From: Nodularia sp. LEGE 06071
Lineage (GTDB): Bacteria; Cyanobacteriota; Cyanobacteriia; Cyanobacteriales; Nostocaceae
Assembly (NCBI RefSeq): GCF_015207755.1
Contig: NZ_JADEWH010000015.1
Coordinates: forward strand, 62,001-126,000
DNA: 64,000 nucleotides
Reading direction: 5' to 3'
The notes under the pieces are model-generated. The model saw only the letters and a program-made list of their open reading frames with translations, did not search any database and was not told the origin of the DNA. Both the position numbers and the translations under genes were made by a program. The first letter of the stretch is position 1. Each line of letters begins with the position of its first letter. This document shows, piece by piece, positions 45,401 to 54,500 of this stretch.

Positions 45401-45889
45401 GGATCGGAGTGGTTCCAAGCTTTAATTCAGTATTTGCAAACTGCTGGTTTGAAAGCAGCAATGGGGCGTTCTTGGGCAGAAGTTCTCCAACAAATTCGCC
45501 ACCAAAGCGTTGATTTACTGCTGATTTGCTTGGGTGATTCTTCTGTTCATGAAGAGGTGCTAACAGAGCTAAAAGCCTTGGCAGATTTACCGTTTGAGTT
45601 GCCACCAGTTTTGGTAATTGACCAGCAATTAAATCATACTTTCACCCGTTCTCTGTCGGCAGGTTCCCCAGAGGAAGGTAATCAGTCCAGTCAGAACAAA
45701 TTGGATGCAGCCGAAAATGTGATGAATGAGTTGGCGCAGGTTGTCGTCCGCATAGCGTCTCGTTCCCGCAGCTTCTCGGTGACAGGAGAAGACACGGCGG
45801 CCCAGATTTTGCCTCGTTCTATATCAATGGAAGATTTATTAATTCAGATCAATCAAGCTTTAGGTTTGACCGGAAACGGGGCTGATTGA
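42416..45889 (+). CDS. Soluble hybrid histidine kinase, CBS-PAS-HisKA-HATPase with degenerate receivers
   Basis: A 1157-aa protein with no membrane segment. A CBS pair (about 5-145; CDRLVVVNQQQYPIGLVKSARF and LIDGEGKFLGLLNSARLL) is followed by a linker, then a PAS-like region (about 205-385). HisKA is FLACISHELKTPLTAVLGL (His near 420), with LLSNAFKFTE, DTGIGI and GTGLGLVLT. C-terminal receiver-like domains follow from about 690, 830 and 985. The first has Asn where the phospho-Asp should be (IFLNPLLP). Divergent from kaiABC, like the kinase gene next to kai in Anabaena 7120. CBS domains suggest sensing adenine nucleotides. Clock linkage is inference from position. Confidence 0.88.
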   Translation: MSMLQYPLYDFLATVPNCVETSTLAIVLEMFEQEQCDRLVVVNQQQYPIGLVKSARFSQKLLAAGVDHQVLDLQQALSTWDQAMIEPLQTLPATYCVEQFELLLHYQHSQSHNHLDWALIDGEGKFLGLLNSARLLRALAQEKLAINTTTTKYSGSAEKTAENISPGDANTSSKRTKTHRRGDKSGLARPRRINQRQPVQKSLIQLLELLPWPLMLQTGTGEVITKNPAWWEQLGALKDPEGIRKQVEAILAPVQTKTATEYASPQSTRFHHYERGHDHDGEGHPFSVRNEAPPVEPFSPPSSAGNLHEHISNRCFLDSQMGTCTCVVEVQNGQERIWQFAKILLDSPKSELLFQGMFPGKFTSEQAAATLKAERGNDLWLILATDVTEQQLIYKELAAKNADLIQLNRLKDEFLACISHELKTPLTAVLGLSRLLVDQQLGELNERQARYAGLIHQSGRHLMSVVNDILDLTRMETGQMDLALVPVKIRAVCDRALTEAKAIHTQTTKATTTPTANSMPEFAIAIEAGLDQIVADELRLRQMLVHLLSNAFKFTENSGEIGLRVSRWEGWVAFTIWDTGIGIPEHQQHLIFQKFQQLENPLTRQFEGTGLGLVLTRALARLHGGDVSFLSREGKGSQFTLLLPPSPPTTGLSSPEMGITENGQIQIPETAENATSPRQRCATTAQHQPTSSQRLVLVVEAVARYIEDLTDQLKGLGYRVVIARSGTEAVEKARRLQPKAIFLNPLLPLLSGWDVLTLLKSDPATKHIPLMVTATGAEKEQAFANRADGFLNLPVQHQALVPLLETLVAQPAIGQSGLDFGKITPKTTPLRILRLVEQNLASIHPQPALREHRVIEVDDLDQAELLARVWEFDVILLDAQGSLAQTYLQQLAQYPILADIPLVTCDVATTLAASQIPGLSVFPFLTPFSGEKDNCRDRTDPLLSVLQIASGVCCPPSILVVDLTMLDDLPQIRRKQVKDGQTVIKSSLNNDSTERGSEWFQALIQYLQTAGLKAAMGRSWAEVLQQIRHQSVDLLLICLGDSSVHEEVLTELKALADLPFELPPVLVIDQQLNHTFTRSLSAGSPEEGNQSSQNKLDAAENVMNELAQVVVRIASRSRSFSVTGEDTAAQILPRSISMEDLLIQINQALGLTGNGAD

Positions 45890-46232
45890 CACTCTGCGGT
45901 TTAAAAACGCGCAGATTCTCTAAGACTTGGCTTAAAAGGGATAGTCAAATATCCCCCTAGACGCTCAAAACAACTACCAGCACCAAAGGTATTGTAATTG
46001 CGCTTACTTAGATTCAATTAATGCTTTGGGAGTTCATCACTTGCCAGTTCGGTACGCTCCATGTTTTCCCATTACTTGTTTATCCAGGGCGACAACTTGT
46101 GTAGGTACGAGATAAATTAGGGGTTACTCCTGACAAAACACTTCAAAACGTAGATGATTATTCCTACTTGCATTTTAATTCTATCATTTTTCATTGTGGT
46201 TAAAACCACACGTGGCGTGTTTCCTCCACTGT
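45890..46232. terminator. Convergent gap with small palindrome
   Basis: 343 bp between the kinase and the GT39 gene. The only notable structure is the palindrome GTGGTTAAAACCAC at 46196-46209, 23 bp beyond the GT39 stop, a possible terminator. No gene. Confidence 0.4.
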
Positions 46233-48134
46233 CTAAAGCCAAGTGGCTTCCACACGACCCGCAATATTTTTGTGAGAGGCTGCTTGTGGTTCCAGTTCAT
46301 TTGATGAAGATATGGTGAATGATTCTTGCTTGGTTCTTCTCAAGGAAACTCGAATTAACTGATAATTGTCCCTAGTGTCTAAAATATTGTAACTACTGGG
46401 TTGCAAGTCCATTTTCACCAGGGCTTTCGGTTCAGCTATCACTAGCAAGGAAGGCGGCTGTGCTGGCTCAGATGTGCGATTTTGAATATGCTCTACGGCA
46501 TCTTTTGTCAGTTGAATATAATTTACAGGTTTTTGCGTGTAAAAGGCTACACTTGGCTTTTTGAACCCAACCATAACTATTTCTTCGTCTAATTCTTTTG
46601 CTTCTAATACTAAGGCGGATAAGTCTCTTAAGGGTTGCTGACGCAGTTGATCCATGAAAAACAAGGCTGGCATTAAGACAATGATCAAGAATGCCGTAAA
46701 TATCAATAGATTGACGTTAATAATATTGTGCCAACGGCGACTGATGATCAAGGCGGCAATGATCAGCGCCCCAAATATCCATAAGAATCCCCCTAGTGCT
46801 GGTAAACCTGCGTTTTGAATGAGTAGGGGAAAGCCGGGGGCAACTGAATTATTATTGATCACATGAATGATCTGAAATATGACTATTGCCAAGACTGTGG
46901 CAAAGATCACGTTGATCCAAGCACTAATTTTCAAAGAAGAGAACGCAGAGGGCATATTTTGGTTTTTTTCAGGAAAAAAGTCGCTCCATAACAGCGCTAC
47001 TAAAATAGCGACGGCTGGCATTAAGGGTAATAGATAGCTGGGAAGTTTAGTGACTGCAATGCTAAAAAAGCCGAAGATACTGATAAACCAGATACAGACA
47101 AATAAACCTAATTGTTGGGAAGGTTCTTGGGATAACCAGTGCGATCGCTGCCAAAATCTAGTCCTAGCAATTGCTACGGGTAAATAAACAGAGTAGGGCG
47201 CAAAGCCTAGGAGTACGACTAAAAAGTAGAAATACCAAGGGGCTGAGTGACCATTAACTACTTCTGTGAACCGTTCGATATTGTGATAGCCAAAGAAGGA
47301 ATTAAGATAATCCCAACCATTACGCCAAGTGACTAGGATATACCAGGGAGCTGATAAGGCGAAAATAATCAGCATACCCATGAAGGCACGCATTTGGGTG
47401 AATATTTCGCGGAATTTGCCCACATAAATCATAAATGCCCCGATAATCACTATGGGCAGCACAATTCCTACGGGGCCTTTGGTCAAAATCGCCCCAGCAA
47501 TTAGCACGTAACAAGCCAAATACCATTTGTGCGGCAATAGAGAGGCGGCGGATTCTGGTGGAGTTTCTGTTTGACTTGCGTACCCTAGAAAAAAACATAA
47601 CAAAGCTGATGCCATGCAGCCAGTTAGCATCATATCTGATACACCAGTTCTTCCCCAGACGATCATCTCAGGGCTGAGTGCTAGCATGGCTGCGGCGATT
47701 AACGCTGTTAAGTTGCGTCGCGTCGGACGTGAAACTTGCTCTAATTCGTCTTTTTTGCCGAAATACCACTGTACGGTGTAAAAGGTTAAACCGATGACTC
47801 CTACAGATGCGATCGCGGAAGGTAGGCGCACTGACCACTCATTCACCCCCATAATTGCATAGGCGATCGCTTGACACCAGTAAATTAAGGCTGGTTTATC
47901 AAAACGAGTTTCGCCATTAAAAATCGGAGTAATCCAATCACCTGTAACAAACATTTGACGGGAAGCTTCCGCAAATAATGGCTCTGTTTCATCAATTAAG
48001 CCTATACTGCCCAAATTCCACCCATAAGCCAGCCAACTAATCAGAATTAGTATAGTCACAGCAAAAACTGGACTTTTCCCTAGATCAGTAAACCACTCGT
48101 TAACAGTACCCGGAACACTCAGTTTTATCCTCAT
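46233..48134 (-). CDS. GT39 (ArnT/PMT-like) membrane glycosyltransferase
   Basis: A 633-aa polytopic GT-C glycosyltransferase with about 11-12 membrane helices. The acidic first loop IDETEPLFAEASRQM (about 50-63) is the catalytic DE pair of ArnT/PMT enzymes, and TRFDKPALIYW follows. It uses a polyprenyl-phosphate sugar and transfers to lipid or protein at the periplasmic face. The acceptor is unknown. A lipoprotein-like gene lies 89 bp upstream on the same strand and may belong to the same unit. Confidence 0.9.
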   Translation of the reverse strand: MRIKLSVPGTVNEWFTDLGKSPVFAVTILILISWLAYGWNLGSIGLIDETEPLFAEASRQMFVTGDWITPIFNGETRFDKPALIYWCQAIAYAIMGVNEWSVRLPSAIASVGVIGLTFYTVQWYFGKKDELEQVSRPTRRNLTALIAAAMLALSPEMIVWGRTGVSDMMLTGCMASALLCFFLGYASQTETPPESAASLLPHKWYLACYVLIAGAILTKGPVGIVLPIVIIGAFMIYVGKFREIFTQMRAFMGMLIIFALSAPWYILVTWRNGWDYLNSFFGYHNIERFTEVVNGHSAPWYFYFLVVLLGFAPYSVYLPVAIARTRFWQRSHWLSQEPSQQLGLFVCIWFISIFGFFSIAVTKLPSYLLPLMPAVAILVALLWSDFFPEKNQNMPSAFSSLKISAWINVIFATVLAIVIFQIIHVINNNSVAPGFPLLIQNAGLPALGGFLWIFGALIIAALIISRRWHNIINVNLLIFTAFLIIVLMPALFFMDQLRQQPLRDLSALVLEAKELDEEIVMVGFKKPSVAFYTQKPVNYIQLTKDAVEHIQNRTSEPAQPPSLLVIAEPKALVKMDLQPSSYNILDTRDNYQLIRVSLRRTKQESFTISSSNELEPQAASHKNIAGRVEATWL

Positions 48135-48223
48135 TATTTAATATTCAACACTTAAACATAACTAGTCAATAGTCGTTGACTAGCTGTATTTTGTTCTTGC
48201 AAAGAGTAAATCGCAGATCAGAG

Positions 48224-48820
48224 TCAGGGATTCAGTATCAATAACCATTCTCGATTTTGGGTGTTCCACTCAGGTACAGAGGTTTCCCCAACCACATATG
48301 GCCCCCAGTAACGCCGAGAACCATCTTGTGCAAAGGCCACGATCACATCTCCTGTTTCTAACTTGAGATTCCCATGAGGCAGGGATAGAATCAACCCCTT
48401 TTCACTACCTTCTTGGGGATCAAAATCCCAATGGGCCGGAACATCATAGTTAGTTTTTTGATTACCAGAGACTTTGACCTGGGGCTGTCGTGCTAGTAAA
48501 GCTAGGCGCACAGGCTGATCTGTTTGATTGCTCATGCGTAAAGTCCCTTGATTCTTCCCATTAGCCGTTGAATTTTGACGATCTGCCAAGATGTGAGTCC
48601 CGTTGAGTCCGATTTTATTGGTTTGGGTCGTTTCTGGAATCACGGTAGTCGGACTAACTGTTTGATCTGGGATAGGTGCTGCTGGAATTACATCCTGTTC
48701 TAATGTGTCAGGATCTACTGACTCAAAAGACACACTTATGTCCCAGCATCCCACCATGAACGCAAGCAGCCCTAAAGCACAAACTGCAATAGCAGTTTTA
48801 CAATTGACTGGAAATTTCAT
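48224..48820 (-). CDS. Probable lipoprotein of unknown function
   Basis: 198 aa from the ATG at 48820 (MKFPVNCKTAIAVCALGLLAFMVGC). The N-terminus is a lipoprotein-like signal ending FMVGC, though the lipobox is not ideal. A Pro/Thr-rich linker (about 35-60) leads to a beta-rich domain with RLALLARQPQVKV and GDVIVAFAQDGSRRYWGPYVVG. No family is recognised. The strand and spacing suggest co-expression with the GT39 gene downstream. A TTG at 48838 is a less likely start. Confidence 0.65.
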   Translation of the reverse strand: MKFPVNCKTAIAVCALGLLAFMVGCWDISVSFESVDPDTLEQDVIPAAPIPDQTVSPTTVIPETTQTNKIGLNGTHILADRQNSTANGKNQGTLRMSNQTDQPVRLALLARQPQVKVSGNQKTNYDVPAHWDFDPQEGSEKGLILSLPHGNLKLETGDVIVAFAQDGSRRYWGPYVVGETSVPEWNTQNREWLLILNP

Positions 48821-49310
48821 ATTGATAATGGTTAACAATAATATTTTGTCTAGGCTTGACCAAATACTAGCCTATTATCTGAAGCAGTAATTCCGGATAT
48901 TTGGCTACTAGCTGACTCTAGTTGCTTGTATCATCAGGTTCAGCAATGTATCGAAAATATCATTTTGAGCAGCAAAGTTGGGCATAAATAATTACATTAG
49001 TTCTCAATAAAAAAAGGTGAGAAAGCTTGATTCTTTGTCATAATCATGATATTGAAAGCAATCAAGAGGCAAAATCTGAGCCAGAAATCCGAAATTTCTG
49101 TGTATAAACACAAAAAATAGCTGTTGAGAATTAAGTAGTCTAAGTCACAGGGTGTTTTTCGGAAAATTCTCCGATTTAGCTGGGTAAAATTCTTTATATA
49201 TCTTAATATCTTTGAGTGACTTGGGGTGACTGCTTTGAGATTAAACAGACTCTTGTTAGGATCAAGATTGGGAAAATGTTACAGTTTCGCAGCCAGTCCC
49301 CACCTAATTA
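48821..49310. other. Divergent intergenic region
   Basis: 490 bp, AT-rich, between the lipoprotein-like gene and the ycf20-like gene. Contains both promoters presumably; no gene, hairpin or repeat array is evident. Confidence 0.45.
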
Positions 49311-49643
49311 ATGCAAAACACTCGTCTGACTAATTTATTCGATTCCATTGCTAGCCGTTTGGGGCAATGGTTTTTAAATCCTTGGCGACGTTTATCGTTA
49401 CTGTTGATTAATTTCTTGTTTGGTTTTTTTCTGGGAACTGCAATTTCTACTATAGCTGGACAAAGAGGTGTATTAGATATTCTGATTGCTGGTTTTTTGG
49501 TGGTGCTGACAGAGGTGACGAGCCGAATATTTTATCGTGATAACTTTTTGTCCAAGCGAGCGCTTTTGGTCGAATCACTAAATGTCCTCAAGGTTGGTTT
49601 TATCTATAGTATGTTTGTTGAAGCCTTTAAACTGGGGTCTTAA
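49311..49643 (+). CDS. ycf20: Ycf20-like DUF565 membrane protein
   Basis: A 110-aa protein with the DUF565 pattern: NPWRRLSLLLINFLFGFFLGTAISTIAGQ followed by a second hydrophobic stretch VLDILIAGFLVVLTEV and a third near the end. Ycf20 proteins of algae and plants influence non-photochemical quenching; the cyanobacterial role is unknown. The glycerate kinase gene starts 3 bp after its stop, so the two are in one operon. Confidence 0.87.
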   Translation: MQNTRLTNLFDSIASRLGQWFLNPWRRLSLLLINFLFGFFLGTAISTIAGQRGVLDILIAGFLVVLTEVTSRIFYRDNFLSKRALLVESLNVLKVGFIYSMFVEAFKLGS

Positions 49644-49645
49644 TC

Positions 49646-50602
49646 ATGAATTCTTGGGCGAGTCATGCAGATACAACTTGGCCACAGCCAGCAAAAGCCG
49701 ATTTACTCAACTCTGTTTTGCCCAGTTTTCGCCAATTCTGCGAAACTAACCTGCATAAACCACCAGAGGAAATGTTGGCGGTATTGTGGGATGTATGGCT
49801 ACCACTGAGTATAAAACTAGCGCAGCATCGCCAAAAGTTGGGACGACCGCTGATTCAGGGAATTGTCGGTGGACAAGGTACGGGGAAAACTACCATGTGC
49901 CAGGTTTTGGGATTAATTCTCGATCAGTTGGGATATTGTACTCTGTGTTTATCATTAGATGATTTGTATAAAACTTATGGCGATCGCCTGGCTTTAACGG
50001 AGCAAGATCCCCGGTTGATTTGGCGGGGTCCACCAGGAACCCATGATCTAGATTTAGGTTTAAATCTATTAGATCAGATTCGTCAAGGTGAAAGTCCGGT
50101 GAAGGTTCCTCGCTTTGATAAATCTGCATACAACGGTGCTGGCGATCGCACTACCCCAGAAATTGTCACAGACATTGATATTGTGCTGTTTGAAGGTTGG
50201 TTTGTGGGCGTGCGACCAATTAATCCTGATCTATTTAATCATGCACCGCCACCAATTTGCACAGCAGAGGATCGGGTATTTGCGCGTGATATGAATCAAC
50301 GACTGAGTGATTATCTGCCACTGTGGGAACGATTAGACAGTTTAATTGTCCTATATCCCACTGATTACCGTTGTTCAATGGCATGGCGTAAACAAGCAGA
50401 ACAACAAATGATCGCGGCTGGAAAATTGGGAATGTCGGATACACAGATTGAAGAATTTGTCAACTACTTTTGGCGATCGCTACACCCAGAATTATTCATT
50501 ACGCCCTTGGTAAAATCGCCGACAGCCGTTGATGTAGTGATTTCAATTGATCCTGATCACAGCATAAATTTTAGGCGATCGCGTCCGGCTTTTTTGGCTT
50601 GA
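49646..50602 (+). CDS. glyK: D-glycerate 3-kinase
   Basis: A 318-aa P-loop kinase of the plant GLYK type that ends the photorespiratory pathway (glycerate to 3-phosphoglycerate). Walker A is GGQGTGKTT near residue 78; LSLDDLYKTYGDR, RGPPGTHDLDLG and PRFDKSAYNGAGDR are characteristic family segments. It is 3 bp from the ycf20-like gene. Its last 46 bp overlap, in antisense, the 3' end of the GGDEF gene; the overlapped residues (FRRSRPAFLA) lie past the conserved core. Confidence 0.92.
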   Translation: MNSWASHADTTWPQPAKADLLNSVLPSFRQFCETNLHKPPEEMLAVLWDVWLPLSIKLAQHRQKLGRPLIQGIVGGQGTGKTTMCQVLGLILDQLGYCTLCLSLDDLYKTYGDRLALTEQDPRLIWRGPPGTHDLDLGLNLLDQIRQGESPVKVPRFDKSAYNGAGDRTTPEIVTDIDIVLFEGWFVGVRPINPDLFNHAPPPICTAEDRVFARDMNQRLSDYLPLWERLDSLIVLYPTDYRCSMAWRKQAEQQMIAAGKLGMSDTQIEEFVNYFWRSLHPELFITPLVKSPTAVDVVISIDPDHSINFRRSRPAFLA

Positions 50603-51504
50603 TACAAAGCCTGATCAGCCAGAAAAATGATTTCTTGGTAATCAGAATTAGGTTGGGGAATGAGTGTAGCGACTCCAGCACTGATAGTTACATAAGAACT
50701 CACAACAGAACTACTGTGAGGGATAGCCCGTTTCCTGACTACCGAACAAATGATTTCGCCCAGGATGATCGCCCCTTCTTTATCCGTATTAGGTAAAATT
50801 ACAGCAAATTCTTCCCCACCATAACGGGCGACTAAATCAGCCGGACGTTTAATAGTATTTTTAATAGATTGCGCCACCTCTTGCAGACAGCGATCGCCTA
50901 CCTGATGGCCATAGGTATCGTTATAGCATTTAAAGAAATCAATATCACCCAGAATCAGAGAAATAGGCAGTTTTTCCCGCGCCATCCGTTGCCACTCTTG
51001 GGTTAAATATTCTTCAAACCGTCGGCGGTTAGCGACTTGAGTTAATTGATCAATACTCACCAATCTCTGCAATTCTTGGTTAGCAGATTCCAATTCTTTC
51101 TGAACCTGGGATTGCAAAATCAAGACCTTGACTCGTTGACGCAAAACTGGCCAGTGAATTGGTTTAGTCACAAAATCAATTGCGCCCACTTCAAATGCCC
51201 GATCTACCGACTCTTGATCATCCAGTCCTGTAATCATTAAAACTGGAGTATGTTGACCAACCTCAAACGACTGTAACCGAGTGCAACACTCAAATCCATC
51301 CATATCAGGCATAATTGCATCCAGGAGTATGATATCAGGGTGCAGTTGCTCCACCAGATTTAAAGCCTCCCTGCCATTTTCAGCCTCTGCAATTTCATAG
51401 CCTTCTCGTTCTAGGGCTAGTCGCAGCTGCATCCGGATAAATTGTTCATCATCAACAATGAGAATTAGAATCGGAGATTGATTTTCTGTAAAAGTAGTTT
51501 TCAA
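50557..51504 (-). CDS. Response regulator with GGDEF (diguanylate cyclase)
   Basis: A 315-aa PleD-like protein. The receiver (about 12-130) has VDDE, phospho-Asp62 (LLDAIMPDMDG) and KP. The GGDEF domain (about 150-315) has an intact active motif GGEEF and an upstream RPAD that fits the RxxD inhibitory I-site, five residues before it. It should make cyclic di-GMP under phosphorylation control. The huge phosphorelay kinase starts just upstream on the same strand with only 6 bp between, so it is the likely partner. Overlaps the glycerate kinase end by 46 bp. Confidence 0.93.
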   Translation of the reverse strand: MKTTFTENQSPILILIVDDEQFIRMQLRLALEREGYEIAEAENGREALNLVEQLHPDIILLDAIMPDMDGFECCTRLQSFEVGQHTPVLMITGLDDQESVDRAFEVGAIDFVTKPIHWPVLRQRVKVLILQSQVQKELESANQELQRLVSIDQLTQVANRRRFEEYLTQEWQRMAREKLPISLILGDIDFFKCYNDTYGHQVGDRCLQEVAQSIKNTIKRPADLVARYGGEEFAVILPNTDKEGAIILGEIICSVVRKRAIPHSSSVVSSYVTISAGVATLIPQPNSDYQEIIFLADQALYQAKKAGRDRLKFML

Positions 51505-51510
51505 TGATCC

Positions 51511-54500
51511 TCACTTCTCCAGTTTGATTTGCAAAGCCGTTCTCACTAGCTCATATTCCCTGTAGAGTTGTGAGCAGATTTCGGCAATGTTGTCTAAATC
51601 ACTACTGCGTGCTTTTGCTTCTAGCTGTTTGCAGATTTGCGCTAAGGTTGTAGCCCCAACAGAGGCACTACTGGACTTAAGAGAGTGGGCTGCCTTCCAT
51701 AACGCCTGGGCATCTTCAGGAACAAGTGATGCTCTGATATTTTGTATCCACTTGGGTGCTTCTGCCAGATAACAATTGAGTAGTTGCTTAAATGCCGCCT
51801 CATCTCCTGACATCATATCTCGTAAAGAATTGAGGATTTTAGGATCAATTATAGTCTTTTCTGTATTCGGTGTAAGAATTTGCCCTGGTCTGGGGATGTG
51901 GGGAAAATTTGGCGCAATTAATTGAGAATTGTTTCGGGGTTGGCATCTACTCAGTGCTAGGGCTAACTCTTCAATGCGGACAGGTTTGCTAATATAATCA
52001 TCCATACCAGCGGCTAAACAAACTTCGCGATCGCCCTGCATAGCATTAGCAGTCATAGCGATAATATGAGGACGAGAACTAGCTGTCCATTCCTGACAGA
52101 TTCTTTGACTTGCTTCTAGCCCATCCATTTCCGGCATTTGCACATCCATCAACACGACATCATAGGAACCGACTTGCAATGCTTGGAGTACTTCTATGCC
52201 ATTAGCGGCGACATCTGCCCGGTAACCAATCTTCTTGAGCATCAGCAGGGCAACTTTTTGATTCACCCCCGTATCCTCTGCTAAAAGAATTCGCAATGGC
52301 TTTTGCTGGGCCATATGCAAATCAGGCTCAGGAGTATGGGGTTCAGAGATTCTCGCTAGCATCGGCTGATTACCCAAAACACCAGTGAGAACATTGTATA
52401 GTTGAGACTGTTTCACAGGTTTAGTCAAAAAAGTCACAAACTGCACATGACTCAATTCTGTGCCATTCGACCATTGACTGAGGTTCTTGAGAATCACCAA
52501 GGGCAGATGCTGATAGCCAGGTTGCTGGTGGATTTGATTTGCTAAAGTCAGCCAATCCATCTGAGACCGATGCAGATCTAAAATAGCAATATCAAACCGT
52601 TCTCCCTGGCTCAGTTCAGCTAAAGCTTCTTGCATGGAATGAGCAGTATAAGTTGACATTTTCCAAGACTCTGCTTGCAAGCGGAGAATTTTGTGGTTGC
52701 TGGGGTGTTCATCCACAATCAATAACCGCTTTCCCATTAGTTGCGGCAGCGTTGTATAAAATTGATCTAAATTTGCATCAGCAGGTGCTTGAGTAGTAAT
52801 GGTGAAGTAAAAGGTAGAACCTACAGAAGGTTGAGTCGATGAAACTAGCTTGCTACTTTTCCATCCAGAAAGGGGATTACCACCTACACAACCTTGGCTT
52901 TCCACCCAAATTGTGCCACCCATAATTTCACTTAAGCGTTTGCTAATTACCAGCCCCAATCCTGTACCACCATATCTTCGATTCATGGAAGCATCGGCCT
53001 GAGCAAAAGGTTGAAATAAGCGGTTCATATTCTCAGGCGCGATGCCAATGCCTGTATCTTGGATAGAGAAGAGAATTTTGTAAAGGTTCTGGGCTTTCTT
53101 GCTTGTCAGTTGTCTAGCCTCAACGCAGAGGATCACTTCTCCCTTTTTGGTAAACTTAATCGCATTATTGAGAAGATTCATCAAGACTTGGCGTAGACGA
53201 GTTAAATCGCCAATGATCTGCACGGGAACTTCCGGCTTGATGATGTAAGCTAATTCAAGATTTTTTTCAGCTGCTTTCAAGGCTAAAAAGTCGATCACTT
53301 TCTCGACACAATCTCTCAACTCAAAGGGCTGTTGTTCTAGTTCTAGTTTGCCTGATTCAATTTTCGAGAAGTCGAGGATGTCATTAATAATCGTCAGTAG
53401 TGCGTCTCCGCTACTCCGAATTGTCTCTACAAGGTCTTGCTGTTGAGGAGTTAGGTTGGTAGATAGCAGCAGCCCTGTCATGCCGATCACAGCATTCATC
53501 GGGGTGCGAATTTCATGGCTCATCATCGCTAAAAACTCACTTTTAGCCCGATTTGCTGCTTCTGCTTGACGTTTTGCCTGTTCCAAGGCAAAGTTTTTCC
53601 AAGTGAGTTCTTGACGTTGGCGGGTTTCTTGTTCGAGCAAGTGAGCCTGTGCTAAGGCGATACCCAATTGAGCTGCAACAGCTTCTAGTAATTCAATTTC
53701 GTCTGGAGTCCACTGGCGAAAGTTGCTGCACTGATGTAAACCAATGGCTCCGTTGGGTTGTCCTTGATAGGAGGTGCGGACTGTCAGCATTGACTTCAAG
53801 CCAATCTGTCGGCAAATCAGTTGAGATGGTTCGAGTAAAGGATCAAGGTAGACATTTGGGGAGGCGATGGCCTGATCCTGGTTGATCATCCGCTCTACGT
53901 GGGGATTGCCTGTAATCGGAATTTCCATGTTCAGCATGGAGATGTAATTGGGGACTACATACTCTGCTACTAGGGGAATTCGGGGTATGGGGTGGCGACG
54001 ATAAGAGTGAATTAAACAACGATGAACTCCGAAGGCTTTGCCAATTTGGATCGCCGCCGTTTCAAATATGCTTTTGCTGTTGAGACTTTCACGAATTTTC
54101 TGGGTAATTTGTCCCAGTAGCAATGTGCGGTTAAATTGGCGTTTGAGCGCTTGTTGGGCTTCTACGCGTTCTGTAATATCTTTAGTCGAGCCAACCATCC
54201 GCACTGGATTACCTTGTTCATCCCATTGAGCTTTGGCTTGTACTAGTACCCACTTATAGTTCCCATCATGACAGCGCAGACGAAACTCACTGACGTAATT
54301 GGGAATTTTTCTATTCAAATAATTCTGTTGAGTGATCATCATCCGTTCGTAATCATCGGGATGGATACGGCTCACCCAGTCATAATTGCTACTGATGAGT
54401 TGATGTTCTTCTCCCCCCAAAAGTTCAGTCCACTTAGCAGAACGGAAGGTTTGATTGGTGGTGATGTTCCAGTCCCAGATGGCATCTTGGTTGGCTTCGA

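Noticed and set aside
43746-45605. Antisense frames within the CBS hybrid kinase
   Set aside because: Shadows of a well-supported coding sequence.
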